The notes beneath the pieces are model-generated. The model was not told the DNA's origin, did not search any database, and saw nothing but the letters and a program-made list of their open reading frames with translations. Of a DNA stretch of 64,000 nucleotides, positions 18,342 through 28,954 are shown in pieces; position 1 is the first letter of the stretch, and every line of letters starts with the position of its first letter. Source of the stretch: Microbacterium sp. cf332 (GTDB lineage Bacteria > Actinomycetota > Actinomycetes > Actinomycetales > Microbacteriaceae); the NCBI RefSeq assembly GCF_900102175.1, contig NZ_FNKN01000003.1:124414-188413 (forward strand), in the 5' to 3' direction. A program made the position numbers and the translations under genes.

Positions 18342-19457
18342 ATGGTCGACGAGATCCCGGACTTCTATGCCGTCATCCCCGCCGGAGGGGTGGGCAGCAG
18401 GCTCTGGCCGCTGTCGCGCGCCGATGCGCCGAAGTTCCTGCACGACCTCACCGGGTCGGGGCACTCGCTGCTGCGCGACACCTGGGATCGGCTCGTCCCG
18501 CTCACGGGCAGCGACCGCATCGCCGTCGTGACCGGTCGCGCGCACCGCGCCGCCGTCGAGGCGCAGTTGCCCGGCATCCCCGACAAGAATGTCTTCCTCG
18601 AGTCGGAGCCACGCGACTCCGCCGCCGCGATCGGCCTGGCGGCGGCGATCCTGCACCGGCGTCACCCCGACGTCATCATCGGGTCGTTCGCCGCCGACCA
18701 CGTGATCCGCGGCAGCCGCGTCTTCGAGTTCGCCGTGCGCGACGCCGTCGAGGTGGCCCGCGAGGGGTACATCTGCACCATCGGCATCACGCCGTCCGAG
18801 CCCGCCGTCGGGTTCGGGTACATCAAGCGCGGCGGCGAGCTGATCGTCGACGGTGCCCGTGACGCCTCGATGGTGGAACGCTTCGTCGAGAAGCCCGACC
18901 TCGACACCGCCCGCGCCTACGTCGCCGACCGGTCCTACCTCTGGAACGCCGGCATGTTCATCTCGCGCGCCGACGTGCTGCTCGCCGAGATCGAGGCGAA
19001 CAGCCCGGAGCTTCACGCCGGCCTGCTCGAGCTCGCCGAAGCCTGGGACGATCGCGACCTGCGCGGTCCCGCGGTCGACCGCATCTGGCCGAGGCTGAAG
19101 AAGATCGCGATCGACTACGTCGTCGCCGAGCCCGCCGCCGAGAAGGGCAAGCTCGCGGTCGTGCCCGGTCACTTCGACTGGGACGACGTGGGCGACTTCG
19201 CCAGCCTCGCGAAGCTCAACTCGAACGGACGCAAGAACGACCTCGCGATCCTGGGCGAGAACGCACGCATCCTCTCCGACGCTGCGAGCGGGATCGTGGT
19301 CAGCCACACCTCGCGGGTGATCAGCCTGATCGGCGTCAAGGACATCGTGGTCGTCGACACCCCCGATGCGCTCCTGGTCACGACCAGCGAGAACGCGCAA
19401 CGGGTCAAGCACGTCGTCGACGCCCTCAAGCTGACCGGCCGCGGCGACGTCCTCTGA
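18342..19457 (+). CDS. manC: Mannose-1-phosphate guanylyltransferase
   Basis: 371 residues, a stand-alone GDP-mannose pyrophosphorylase without the isomerase domain of larger ManC proteins. The nucleotide-binding signature AGGVGSRLWPLSRADAPKF is at 12-30; FAADHVI and VEKPDLDTA follow as expected. It makes GDP-mannose for glycans of the cell envelope. The ATG at 18342 sits at the signature distance and has a TACGCT box at six bases. Divergent from sdhC. Confidence 0.93.
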   Translation: MVDEIPDFYAVIPAGGVGSRLWPLSRADAPKFLHDLTGSGHSLLRDTWDRLVPLTGSDRIAVVTGRAHRAAVEAQLPGIPDKNVFLESEPRDSAAAIGLAAAILHRRHPDVIIGSFAADHVIRGSRVFEFAVRDAVEVAREGYICTIGITPSEPAVGFGYIKRGGELIVDGARDASMVERFVEKPDLDTARAYVADRSYLWNAGMFISRADVLLAEIEANSPELHAGLLELAEAWDDRDLRGPAVDRIWPRLKKIAIDYVVAEPAAEKGKLAVVPGHFDWDDVGDFASLAKLNSNGRKNDLAILGENARILSDAASGIVVSHTSRVISLIGVKDIVVVDTPDALLVTTSENAQRVKHVVDALKLTGRGDVL

Positions 19458-19530
19458 GAGCCGCTCGGCCGCGGAGGTTCTGTGACGCGCACATTGCGTC
19501 TTTGTAACCATTCGCGGGGCGCAGCGCGTC

Positions 19531-19592
19531 CGGGGTGCAACCCCGACGAAACACTGGGTAACTTCTTTCCAGCCGCCGCGAAGTCCGCGGCG
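19531..19592 (+). promoter_or_regulatory. Leader hairpins before the BMP lipoprotein gene
   Basis: Two small stems in the leader: CGGGG/CCCCG around TGCAA (19531-19545) and CGCCGCG/CGCGGCG around AAGTC (19574-19592). The second ends ten bases before the GGAGG at 19603-19607. They could tune translation or mRNA stability of the binding protein; no known riboswitch was recognised. Confidence 0.35.
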
Positions 19593-19612
19593 CCTTCAAT
19601 GTGGAGGCTGCA

Positions 19613-20728
19613 TTGACTCTCTCTACCCCTCAGAAGCTCGTCGGCATCACAGCTGCCGCGGGCCTTCTCGTCGCCCTCGCCGGATGCGGATCCGCACCCG
19701 AGGCGAGCTCGACCGGTGACGCCGCCGGTGAAGCCGTGGACGGCTTCACCCCCTGCCTGATCTCGGACGAGGGCGGCTGGAACGACAAGTCGTTCAACGA
19801 GTCGGCCAAGGCCGGTATGGATGCGGCTCTGGAAGAGCTCGACGTCGAGGGCATCGAACTCGAGTCGACCACCCCCAACGACTACGCGCCCAACCTGGAG
19901 CAGCTGGTCGCCGAGGGCTGCACCTTCATCGTGTCCGTCGGCTTCAACCTCTCCGCCGCCACCGTCGAGTCGGCGCTCGCGAACCCCGACATCGACTACG
20001 CGATCATCGACGACCTCGCCGACAACGACTTCAACGGCGAGACCGACGCGCCCAACATCAAGCCCCTCGTGTTCAACACGGCAGAGGCCGCCTACCTCGG
20101 CGGCTACGCCGCGGCGGCGTGGTCGGAGCAGAGCGGCGTCAACAAGGTCGGCACCTTCGGTGGCATGCAGATCCCATCGGTCGCCGTGTTCATGGACGGC
20201 TTCCAGCTCGGCGTCGAGAAGTACAACGAGGACAAGGGCGGCTCGGTCGAGGTTCTCGGCTGGGACATGGGCACCGAGGAGGGCCTGTTCACCGGTGGCT
20301 TCGCCGCCAACGACACCGCCAAGCAGACGGCCCAGAACCTGCTCGACCAGGGCGCGGACGTCATCCTCCCGGTCGGCGGTCCCGTCTACCAGAGTGCGGC
20401 TGCGGCCATCACCGACGGCGGCACCGACACGCTCATGCTCGGTGTCGACACCGACCTCGCGGTCGCCGACGAGACCGTCGCCGACCTCGTGCTCGTCTCG
20501 GTCATGAAGGCGATCGACGTCGCCGTCCGCGACGCGACCATCGAGGCCGCCGGTGGCGACTTCGACGTCACCCCGTACGTCGGCACCCTCGAGAACGAGG
20601 GCGTGAAGCTGTCCAGCTTCCACGACTTCGAGTCGCAGCTGCCCGACGGCCTGACCGACGAGCTGACCGCACTGCAGGACGCGATCGTGTCGGGCGACAT
20701 CACGGTGGAGTCGCCGAACTCCCCGTGA
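19613..20728 (+). CDS. BMP-family nucleoside-binding lipoprotein of an ABC importer
   Basis: 371 residues. An N-terminal signal peptide ends in the lipobox LAGC, giving a lipid-anchored mature protein; the body is a BMP/Med-type binding protein (ISDEGGWNDKSFNES, later GVDTDLA). These bind nucleosides at the outer face of the membrane. The TTG at 19613 is chosen because GGAGG ends five bases before it; a GTG at 19601 lies inside that region. It heads a nucleoside uptake and salvage operon, separated from the ATPase gene by a perfect palindrome. Confidence 0.9.
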   Translation: MTLSTPQKLVGITAAAGLLVALAGCGSAPEASSTGDAAGEAVDGFTPCLISDEGGWNDKSFNESAKAGMDAALEELDVEGIELESTTPNDYAPNLEQLVAEGCTFIVSVGFNLSAATVESALANPDIDYAIIDDLADNDFNGETDAPNIKPLVFNTAEAAYLGGYAAAAWSEQSGVNKVGTFGGMQIPSVAVFMDGFQLGVEKYNEDKGGSVEVLGWDMGTEEGLFTGGFAANDTAKQTAQNLLDQGADVILPVGGPVYQSAAAAITDGGTDTLMLGVDTDLAVADETVADLVLVSVMKAIDVAVRDATIEAAGGDFDVTPYVGTLENEGVKLSSFHDFESQLPDGLTDELTALQDAIVSGDITVESPNSP

Positions 20729-20743
20729 GCCGGTTCTGATGTC

Positions 20744-20773
20744 GGGGCCGGGAGACGATCGTCTCCCGGCCCC
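20744..20773 (+). terminator. 30-base perfect palindrome between the BMP and ATPase genes
   Basis: GGGGCCGGGAGAC and its exact complement meet at GATC, giving up to 13 paired bases. It lies 15 bases after the BMP stop. Such hairpins often end part of the transcripts or protect the 3' end of the highly expressed binding-protein mRNA. The ATPase gene has its own -10 box just beyond. Confidence 0.65.
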
Positions 20774-20803
20774 GATCCCTGTCCGCGGTCCCTCAACGTC
20801 GCA

Positions 20804-20809
20804 TAGATT
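20804..20809 (+). promoter_or_regulatory. -10 box TAGATT, leaderless start of the nucleoside ABC ATPase gene
   Basis: TAGATT ends seven bases before the ATG at 20817, suggesting independent transcription of the rest of the operon. Confidence 0.55.
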
Positions 20810-20816
20810 GGCGAAC

Positions 20817-22327
<1,511 letters not shown>

Positions 22328-22331
<4 letters not shown>

Positions 22332-23644
22332 GCGACTCGACACCCGGTGCCTCGGAGAGCGCTCGGTCTGGCGCTCCCGAACAGCTGCCGGCCGCCTCGG
22401 GACCCCTGACCGGCCAGCCGGAGATCGCGCCCCCGCCGCCCTCGAGCGTGTTCCTCAAGGAGCTCCTTCGCGGCAGCACGGTCACGACGATCCTCGCGAT
22501 CGTCCTGGCGATGGTCGCGGGCGGCGTACTGATCGCCTTCACCGACGACGACGTGCAGGAGGCCGCGGGATACTTCTTCGCCCGCCCGGGTGACACCCTC
22601 GCCGCGATCTGGAGCGCGGTGTCGGGCGGATACGAGGCGCTCTTCCGCGGCGCCGTGTTCAATCCGCGCGCCGACTCGTTCCTCGCGCAGATCCGTCCCC
22701 TGACGAACTCCCTCGGCTTCGCCGCCCCGCTCATCGCCGCGGGCCTCGGCGTCGCGCTGGCCTTCCGTGTCGGCCTCTTCAACATCGGCGCCCGTGGTCA
22801 GATCCTGGTCGCCGCCGGGTTCGCGGCGTTCGTCACCTTCGGGCTCGACCTGCCCATGTGGATCCACCTCCCCCTGACGCTGATCGCGGGGATCGTCGGC
22901 GGCGCGATCTGGGGCGGCATCGTCGGTGTGCTCAAGGCGCGCACCGGTGCACACGAGGTCATCCTGACGATCATGCTCAACTACGTGGCGTTCTACTTCG
23001 TCACTTGGATGATCCGGACCCCGGGACTCCTGCAGAAGCCGGGCACGAACCAGCCGATCACGTCGGAGACCCCCGCCTCGGCCCAGTTCCCCAACCTGCT
23101 GGGCGCGGGCTTCCCGTCGCTCGACTGGGGCTTCGTCGTCGTGATCGTCGCGACGCTCGTCGTCTGGTGGGTCATCGAGCGCTCGAGCCTGGGGCTGCGG
23201 ATGCGTGCCGTGGGGGAGAACCCCCACGCTGCGCGCGCGGCCGGCATCGGGGTCGAGCGGATCTACGTGTACGCCATGCTCTTCGCCGGCGGGCTCGCGG
23301 GTCTCGCGGCCATGAACCAGATCCAGGGATCGATCACGACCGGCTTCAGCGGCACGATCGACGCGGGGATCGGGTTCGACGCGATCACGGTCGCGCTGCT
23401 CGGACGCAGTCGTGCCTGGGGCGTGTTCGCCGCCGGCATCCTCTTCGGCGCTCTGAAGGCGGGATCGTTCTCGATGCAGGCGCAGGGCATCCCGGTAGAC
23501 ATCGTCCTCGTCGTCCAGGCGCTGATCGTGCTGTTCATCGCCGCTCCGCCGCTGCTGCGCACGGTGTTCTTCCTCCCCAAGACCGACCTCGAGAAGGCGA
23601 CCAAGGCGCGAACCAAGGCCGCGAAGAAGGCGGTGACGGCATGA
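22328..23644 (+). CDS. Nucleoside ABC importer permease 1
   Basis: 438 residues. A disordered Pro/Ala/Ser-rich N-terminus is followed by about nine membrane segments of the BPD_transp_2 (ribose/nucleoside permease) family; GLFNIGARGQILVAAGFAA and AHEVILTIMLNYVA are conserved blocks. Overlaps both neighbours by four bases (ATGA), so the importer subunits are translated together. Confidence 0.9.
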
Positions 23645-24927
23645 CCGCCCTCAGCCCCACGTCGTCCGACGACGGAACCATCCACCTCGCCACGGTGGAG
23701 CAGCGACGGCTGAAGGTGCCGATCACCCTCGTCGTCGTGGTCCTCCTCCTCGCCGCGCTCTTCCTCTTCGCCCCCCGTGACGGCGAGAGCACGTTCCGAC
23801 TGGGCGATGCGTCCGCGGCTCTCGGCCTCCCGGACGTCGCCGTGCCCACAGCCCTCACCTCCTGGATCGTGCTCGCGCTCCTCGCCCTCCTCGCGGCCGG
23901 CGCCTTCTGGCTCGCCTGGAGCTTCCGCGCGGTGCCGTTGTGGCTGACGCTGCTGTTCGGCATCCTCGGTGTGTTCGCGTTCCTGACGTGGGCCGCGGCG
24001 GGAGGCCTCGTCCCCGTCACCGGCCTGCTGTTCGGAGCCGTGTCGCTCTCGGTGCCGCTCGTGTTCGGAGCCCTGGGAGGGGTCATCGGCGAGCGCGTCG
24101 GTGTGGTGAACGTGGCGATCGAAGGTCAGCTGCTGCTCGGCGCCTTCTCGGCCGCGCTCCTGTCGAGCATCACCGGCAACCCCTTCGTCGGCCTCATCGG
24201 GGCGATGATCGGCGGCGTGCTGGTGTCGTTCGTCCTCGCGGCGTTCGCCATCAAGTATCTGGTCGAGCAGGTCATCGTCGGCGTGGTGCTCAACGTCCTC
24301 GTCACCGGGCTGACCGGGTTCCTCTACGGCGCGCTCCTCGTGCCCAACGAGAGCGAGCTCAACCGACCGGTGCGCTTCACGCGACTCGAGATCCCGCTGC
24401 TCAGCGACATCCCCATCATCGGTCCGGTGCTCTTCAACCAGACGATCATCGTGTACCTGATGTTCATCACCGTCGCGATCGTGACGTGGGCCCTGTATCG
24501 CACGCGCTGGGGTCTGCGTCTGCGAGCCGTGGGCGAGCACCCGCAGGCCGCCGACACGGTGGGCATCAACGTCAACAGCTCGCGGTTCTGGAACGTCTCG
24601 CTGGCCGGGGCCATCGCCGGTATCGGCGGCGCGTACTTCACGCTCGTCTCCGTTCCGCAGTTCGGCAAGGAGATGACGGCCGGGCTCGGCTTCATCGCCC
24701 TCGCGGCGGTCATCTTCGGACGCTGGGATCCGCTGCGTGCCGCGCTGGCGGGCCTGCTGTTCGGCTTCGCGACGAACCTGCAGAACCTGCTTACCGTGCT
24801 GCGGACGCCCATCCCCAGCGAGTTCATGCTCATGCTGCCCTACGTGGTCACGATCCTCGCGGTCGCCGGATTCGCCGGGCAGATCCGAGGACCGGCCGCT
24901 GCCGGCAAGCCGTACATCAAGGGGTGA
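23641..24927 (+). CDS. Nucleoside ABC importer permease 2
   Basis: 428 residues with about ten membrane segments of the same permease family; GERVGVVNVAIEGQLLLGAF and YLVEQVIVGVVLNVLV mark it. It should pair with permease 1 as a heterodimer. The ATG at 23641 overlaps the previous stop; a longer in-frame stretch upstream is only read-through of permease 1 DNA. Confidence 0.9.
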   Translation: MTALSPTSSDDGTIHLATVEQRRLKVPITLVVVVLLLAALFLFAPRDGESTFRLGDASAALGLPDVAVPTALTSWIVLALLALLAAGAFWLAWSFRAVPLWLTLLFGILGVFAFLTWAAAGGLVPVTGLLFGAVSLSVPLVFGALGGVIGERVGVVNVAIEGQLLLGAFSAALLSSITGNPFVGLIGAMIGGVLVSFVLAAFAIKYLVEQVIVGVVLNVLVTGLTGFLYGALLVPNESELNRPVRFTRLEIPLLSDIPIIGPVLFNQTIIVYLMFITVAIVTWALYRTRWGLRLRAVGEHPQAADTVGINVNSSRFWNVSLAGAIAGIGGAYFTLVSVPQFGKEMTAGLGFIALAAVIFGRWDPLRAALAGLLFGFATNLQNLLTVLRTPIPSEFMLMLPYVVTILAVAGFAGQIRGPAAAGKPYIKG

Positions 24928-24935
24928 TCTCTGCC

Positions 24936-25337
24936 GTGACAGACATCGATTGGGACGAGCTGCGCGCCGTCGCGACCGAAGCCATGGAGCGGGCGTACGC
25001 GCCCTACTCCCGATACAAGGTCGGGGCCGCCGCGCTCGTCAGCGACGGCCGCGTCGTCTCGGGATGCAACGTCGAGAATGCGTCGTACGGCGTCGGCCTC
25101 TGCGCGGAGTGCGCGCTCGTCGGTGACCTGCACATGTCGGGTGGGGGACAGCTCGTCGCCTTCGTGTGCGTGAACAACGACGGCCAGACGATCATGCCGT
25201 GCGGCCGCTGCCGTCAGCTCCTGAACGAGTTCGCCCTGCCCGGGATGCTCCTCGAGACCGTGTCCGGCATCCGGACGATCGACGAGGTGCTGCCCGACGC
25301 CTTCGGGCCCCGCGACCTCGAGGAGGCCGCCCGATGA
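24936..25337 (+). CDS. cdd: Cytidine deaminase
   Basis: 133 residues, typical of the homotetrameric form. Zinc site C56-A-E58 in GLCAECAL with C89 and C92 in MPCGRCRQ; the substrate motif is GCNVENASYG. Deaminates cytidine and deoxycytidine taken up by the importer. The GTG at 24936 (VTDIDWDEL) is chosen for length and AAGGGG upstream; a GTG at 24924 would add four residues. Stop overlaps deoA (ATGA). Confidence 0.93.
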   Translation: MTDIDWDELRAVATEAMERAYAPYSRYKVGAAALVSDGRVVSGCNVENASYGVGLCAECALVGDLHMSGGGQLVAFVCVNNDGQTIMPCGRCRQLLNEFALPGMLLETVSGIRTIDEVLPDAFGPRDLEEAAR

Positions 25338-26644
25338 GCGCCGGCACCACCGCATCGGCCGTCGAGGCCTTCGACGCCGTCGACGTCATCCGCACCAAGC
25401 GCGACGGCGGCGCGGTCCCCGAGGACGCGCTCCGCTGGATGATCGACGCCTACACGCGCGAGTACGTCGCCGACTCGCAGATGGCCGCCTTCGCGATGGC
25501 GGTGCTGCTGAACGGGATGCAGCGCGACGAGATCCGCGTCATGACCGACGCGATGATTGCGTCGGGCGAGCGAATGAGCTTCTCGGGTCTCGGCAAGCGC
25601 ACCGTCGACAAGCACTCCACCGGCGGCGTCGGCGACAAGATCACCCTGCCGCTCGCCCCCCTCGTCGCCGCGTTCGGCGTCGCTGTGCCGCAGCTCTCCG
25701 GCCGCGGCCTCGGGCACACCGGCGGGACGCTCGACAAGCTCGAGTCGATCCCCGGATGGCGCGCCGCGCTCTCGAACGACGAGATGTTCGCGCAGCTGCG
25801 CGACGTCGGCGCCGTCATCTGCGCTGCGGGTTCGGGGCTCGCGCCCGCCGACAAGCGGCTCTACGCGCTGCGCGATGTCACCGGAACCGTCGAGGCGATC
25901 CCGCTCATCGCCTCGAGCATCATGTCGAAGAAGATCGCCGAGGGCACCGAGTCGCTCGTGCTCGATGTGAAGTTCGGATCCGGCGCCTTCATGAAGGACG
26001 TCGAGAAGGCGCGGGAGCTCGCCCGCACGATGGTCGCGCTCGGCGCCGACTCGGGCGTCGCGACCACCGCGCTCCTCACCGACATGAACGCGCCCCTCGG
26101 TCTCGCGATCGGCAACGCCAACGAGGTCCGCGAGTCCGTCGAGGTCCTCGCCGGCGGCGGCCCCGCCGACGTCGTCGAGCTGACCGTGGCGCTCGCGCGC
26201 GAGATGCTCGCCCTCGCCGGCCAGCCCGACGCCGACGTCGAGGCGGCGCTCGCGGACGGTCGCGCGATGGACGTGTGGCGTCGCATGATCGGCGCCCAGG
26301 GCGGCGACCCGGATGCCGCGCTCCCGACGCCCCGCGAGACGCACACCGTCACCGCTCCGGCCGCCGGCATCGTTTCGCGCATCGAAGCGCTCCCGTTCGG
26401 CATCGCGGCCTGGCGGCTGGGCGCCGGTCGTGCCCGGGCCCAGGACCCCGTCGTCCACGCCGCCGGCATCGACCTGCACGTCAAGCCGGGCGACGAGGTC
26501 GTCGCCGGACAGCCGCTATTCACGCTGTCGGCCGACGACGGGGCGCGCTTCGACCGCGCGCTCGACGCCCTCCACGGAGCGTGGGAGATCGACGACGCGG
26601 CTCCGCCCGCCGGCCCGCTCGTGCTCGAGCGCATCACCGCCTGA
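25334..26644 (+). CDS. deoA: Thymidine phosphorylase
   Basis: 436 residues. The family signature is present as SGRGLGHTGGTLDKLESIPG near residue 122, preceded by KHSTGGVGDKITLPLAP. It phosphorolyses thymidine or deoxyuridine to free base and deoxyribose 1-phosphate, feeding on the product of cytidine deaminase. The ATG overlaps the cdd stop. Confidence 0.95.
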   Translation: MSAGTTASAVEAFDAVDVIRTKRDGGAVPEDALRWMIDAYTREYVADSQMAAFAMAVLLNGMQRDEIRVMTDAMIASGERMSFSGLGKRTVDKHSTGGVGDKITLPLAPLVAAFGVAVPQLSGRGLGHTGGTLDKLESIPGWRAALSNDEMFAQLRDVGAVICAAGSGLAPADKRLYALRDVTGTVEAIPLIASSIMSKKIAEGTESLVLDVKFGSGAFMKDVEKARELARTMVALGADSGVATTALLTDMNAPLGLAIGNANEVRESVEVLAGGGPADVVELTVALAREMLALAGQPDADVEAALADGRAMDVWRRMIGAQGGDPDAALPTPRETHTVTAPAAGIVSRIEALPFGIAAWRLGAGRARAQDPVVHAAGIDLHVKPGDEVVAGQPLFTLSADDGARFDRALDALHGAWEIDDAAPPAGPLVLERITA

Positions 26645-26738
26645 CCGCCGCCCGGCGGCACCCGCCACCGGGCCGCTCAGCGGCATCCATCCACCCGTCC
26701 GAACGACACACCCGACACACCATCCCGGAGGAGCCGCC

Positions 26739-27854
26739 ATGCCGATCGACCAGCACGCCGACCTGAAGCTGCAGGGCGTCTCCGTCCGCTCGCTGCCGAA
26801 GGTCTCGCTGCACGACCACCTCGACGGCGGCGTGCGCCCGAGCACGATCGTCGAGCTCGCCGACGAGATCGGGTACGACCTGCCCGAGACCGATGCGGAC
26901 GACCTCGCCGACTGGTTCGAGGAGCAGAGCGACTCCGGGTCGCTCGTCGACTACATCGAGACATTCGACGTCACCCTCGCGGTCATGCAGACACGCGACG
27001 GTCTGCGCCGCATCGCCCGCGAGTTCGTCACGGACCTCGCGGCCGACGGGGTCGTCTACGGCGAGGTGCGGTGGGCGCCGGAGCAGCACCTCCGCGATGG
27101 CCTGTCGCTGCAGGACGCCGTCGACGCGGTGCAGGAGGGGATCGAAGAGGGCGAGGACGCCGCCGAGGCGGACGGTCGCGACATCCGTGTCGGGCAAATC
27201 CTCTCGGCCATGCGCCAGGCCGACCGGTCGCTCGAGATCGCCCGGCTCGCGGTCGAGAACCGGGCACGCGGGGTGTCGGGCTTCGACATCGCCGGACCCG
27301 AGGACGGCTTCCTGCCCGCGCAGCACCGCGCGGCCTTCGACTACCTCGCGTCGGAGTTCTTCCCCGTCACGGTGCACGCCGGTGAGGCGGCGGGGCTCGA
27401 CTCGATCCGCTCGGCGCTCATCGACGGCCGCGCGCTGCGGCTCGGTCACGGCGTGCGCATCGCGTCGGACCTCAACGTCGTCTCGCGCGAGGGCGAGGAG
27501 GTGCTCGTGCAGTTCGGCGACCTCGCGCGCTGGGTGCGTGATCGCGAGATCCCGCTCGAGCTGTCGCCGTCGTCGAACCTGCAGACCGGTGCGATCGAGG
27601 GCTGGGGCACGCAGTGGGAGGACCACCCGTTCGACCTGCTCTACCAGCTCGGCTTCTCGGTCACGGTGAACGTCGACAACCGCACCCAGAGTCGCACCTC
27701 GCTCACCCGCGAGCTCGCTACCCTCGCCCAGACGTTCGACTACGACCTCGACGACCTGCAGGCCTTCCAGCTCAACGCCGCCGCGGGCGCCTTCCTCTCG
27801 GTCGAGGAGCGCGAGGAGCTCATCGAGATCATCGCGGAGGGCTTCGGCGCCTGA
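26739..27854 (+). CDS. add: Adenosine deaminase
   Basis: 371 residues. Metal and catalytic motifs are complete: HDHLDGGVRP at the N-terminus, VTVHAGEAAG, RLGHGVRIA and LSPSSNLQTG. Converts adenosine to inosine, which purine nucleoside phosphorylase can then split. GGAGGAG lies seven bases before the ATG at 26739, a leadered start; 94 bases separate it from deoA. End of the nucleoside operon. Confidence 0.95.
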   Translation: MPIDQHADLKLQGVSVRSLPKVSLHDHLDGGVRPSTIVELADEIGYDLPETDADDLADWFEEQSDSGSLVDYIETFDVTLAVMQTRDGLRRIAREFVTDLAADGVVYGEVRWAPEQHLRDGLSLQDAVDAVQEGIEEGEDAAEADGRDIRVGQILSAMRQADRSLEIARLAVENRARGVSGFDIAGPEDGFLPAQHRAAFDYLASEFFPVTVHAGEAAGLDSIRSALIDGRALRLGHGVRIASDLNVVSREGEEVLVQFGDLARWVRDREIPLELSPSSNLQTGAIEGWGTQWEDHPFDLLYQLGFSVTVNVDNRTQSRTSLTRELATLAQTFDYDLDDLQAFQLNAAAGAFLSVEEREELIEIIAEGFGA

Positions 27855-27862
27855 CGCCGTCC

Positions 27863-27935
27863 AACTCCTCAGATTCGGGCCGGTCGCGCTGATTCTGCGC
27901 CTCGACACGAGGCCTGGGGCCATATCTGAGGAGTT
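27863..27935. repeat. REPIN-like inverted-repeat element, family B, copy 1
   Basis: Perfect 12-base arms AACTCCTCAGAT (27863-27874) and ATCTGAGGAGTT (27924-27935) enclose 49 bases that include a GCCTCG/CGAGGC hairpin. The right arm overlaps the TAA stop (27934-27936) of the second DUF559 gene, and the left arm lies nine bases after the add stop. It may double as the terminator for both converging genes. Confidence 0.7.
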
Positions 27936-28785
27936 AGCGCGCGGGACGATTCGTGACGACAGCGCGGAGCTGCTGCATCAGCCGGTCACGGTGGTGGAAG
28001 ACGTCCTCGGCGAGGGGGCGGACGGTCGTGTACCCCTGGGCTGCGGCTGCCAGATCTCGTCGCCGGTCGCGCTTCTGAGCGTCCCAGCCCGAGTGATGGG
28101 CTTCGCTGTCGCACTCGATGATCAGCCACCCCTCGACGAGGAAGTCGACGCGGCCTACTCCGGCGATATCCACCTGGGTCTCGAAGCGGCATCCGATCGC
28201 ACGCAGGATCAGTCGGAGAAGCGTCTCCGCCCCCGACTCCGCCGAGGGATCGAGCAGGGCGCGCAGCCTGCGGTAGCGTCGCGGCAGCCGGCGGAAGATC
28301 TCCGCGACGTCCTCGCCATCGATCAACAGCTGATGCCACGCGCTGTCGAGCGTCGCGACCGCCGCGCGCGGCTCCTGGCAGCGGCACGCCTGTGCCAGAG
28401 CCGAGATGAGGTCGGCCACGACGGACGTCGCCGGGTCGTCATCGTCGCGCCAGTGACGAACGACATGGTCGGGTGCGGGCGGCAGCCTGCTGGATCCGAC
28501 GCGGGCGTTCACGTGGAGCGGGTGCCGGTCGAGGACGAAGACGCCGAGCAGCCTCAGGAGCGAGACGCAGTCGAGTCGGCATCCGAGTTCCGCCGCCGTG
28601 AGAAGGTCGGGATGGGCGGCAGCCGGGAGGTAACGGCCGCGGCGCACCCGGACGAGCTGCCCCGTCGCGAGGGCCCGGTCGATCTCGCTGCGCGAGAGCC
28701 CCAGTGATCGCGCGCTTCTCCATTCCTCGGGCAACACAGCCTCAGTGTCGGCCGCCCGGCCCTTGCGCTGAGCCGTAATGCTCAT
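27934..28785 (-). CDS. AbiEi-like winged helix plus DUF559 (Vsr-like) nuclease-fold protein, paralog 2
   Basis: 283 residues, collinear with the protein at 9778-10656: VRRGRYLPA at 46-55 and CVSLLRLLGVFVL at 73-85 fall at the same positions. The C-terminal PD-(D/E)XK-like motif has E187, D214, E224 and D226 (VGRVDFLVEGWLIIECDSE) and H230-H231. No toxin gene of the AbiE type is adjacent. It is bracketed by family B inverted-repeat elements (27863-27935 and 28851-28925). No good -10 box or ribosome binding site precedes the ATG, so expression may be low or the start may differ. Confidence 0.8.
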   Translation of the reverse strand: MSITAQRKGRAADTEAVLPEEWRSARSLGLSRSEIDRALATGQLVRVRRGRYLPAAAHPDLLTAAELGCRLDCVSLLRLLGVFVLDRHPLHVNARVGSSRLPPAPDHVVRHWRDDDDPATSVVADLISALAQACRCQEPRAAVATLDSAWHQLLIDGEDVAEIFRRLPRRYRRLRALLDPSAESGAETLLRLILRAIGCRFETQVDIAGVGRVDFLVEGWLIIECDSEAHHSGWDAQKRDRRRDLAAAAQGYTTVRPLAEDVFHHRDRLMQQLRAVVTNRPAR

Positions 28786-28850
28786 CCCGTGGACAAGCGC
28801 ACCTGCCGCGCGGTTGGGGAGAGCCCGCGGCCATAGGCGGCGAGCTGCAG

Positions 28851-28925
28851 CAACTCCTCAGATAACGCGCGGATCGCTGCGGACCGCGGCGATCCGGCGC
28901 TCGCGCAACCGCCGATGAGGAGTTG
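28851..28925. repeat. REPIN-like inverted-repeat element, family B, copy 2
   Basis: Arms CAACTCCTCA (28851-28860) and TGAGGAGTTG (28916-28925) are perfect inverse complements across 55 bases, which hold an inner GGATCGC/GCGATCC stem. The left side continues as GAT, as in copy 1. It lies 65 bases upstream of the second DUF559 gene and 29 bases from the stop of the hydrolase gene. Confidence 0.7.
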
Positions 28926-28954
28926 GCGCGGCGGGGACGGGGAAGGTGCCCGGG

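Noticed and set aside
17274..19511. A 745-codon open frame on the minus strand running across manC and into sdhD
   Set aside because: Only the last 147 codons (from the ATG at 17717) match a protein family; the rest is antisense to manC and has the Arg/Asp/Val-rich composition of a high-G+C shadow frame.
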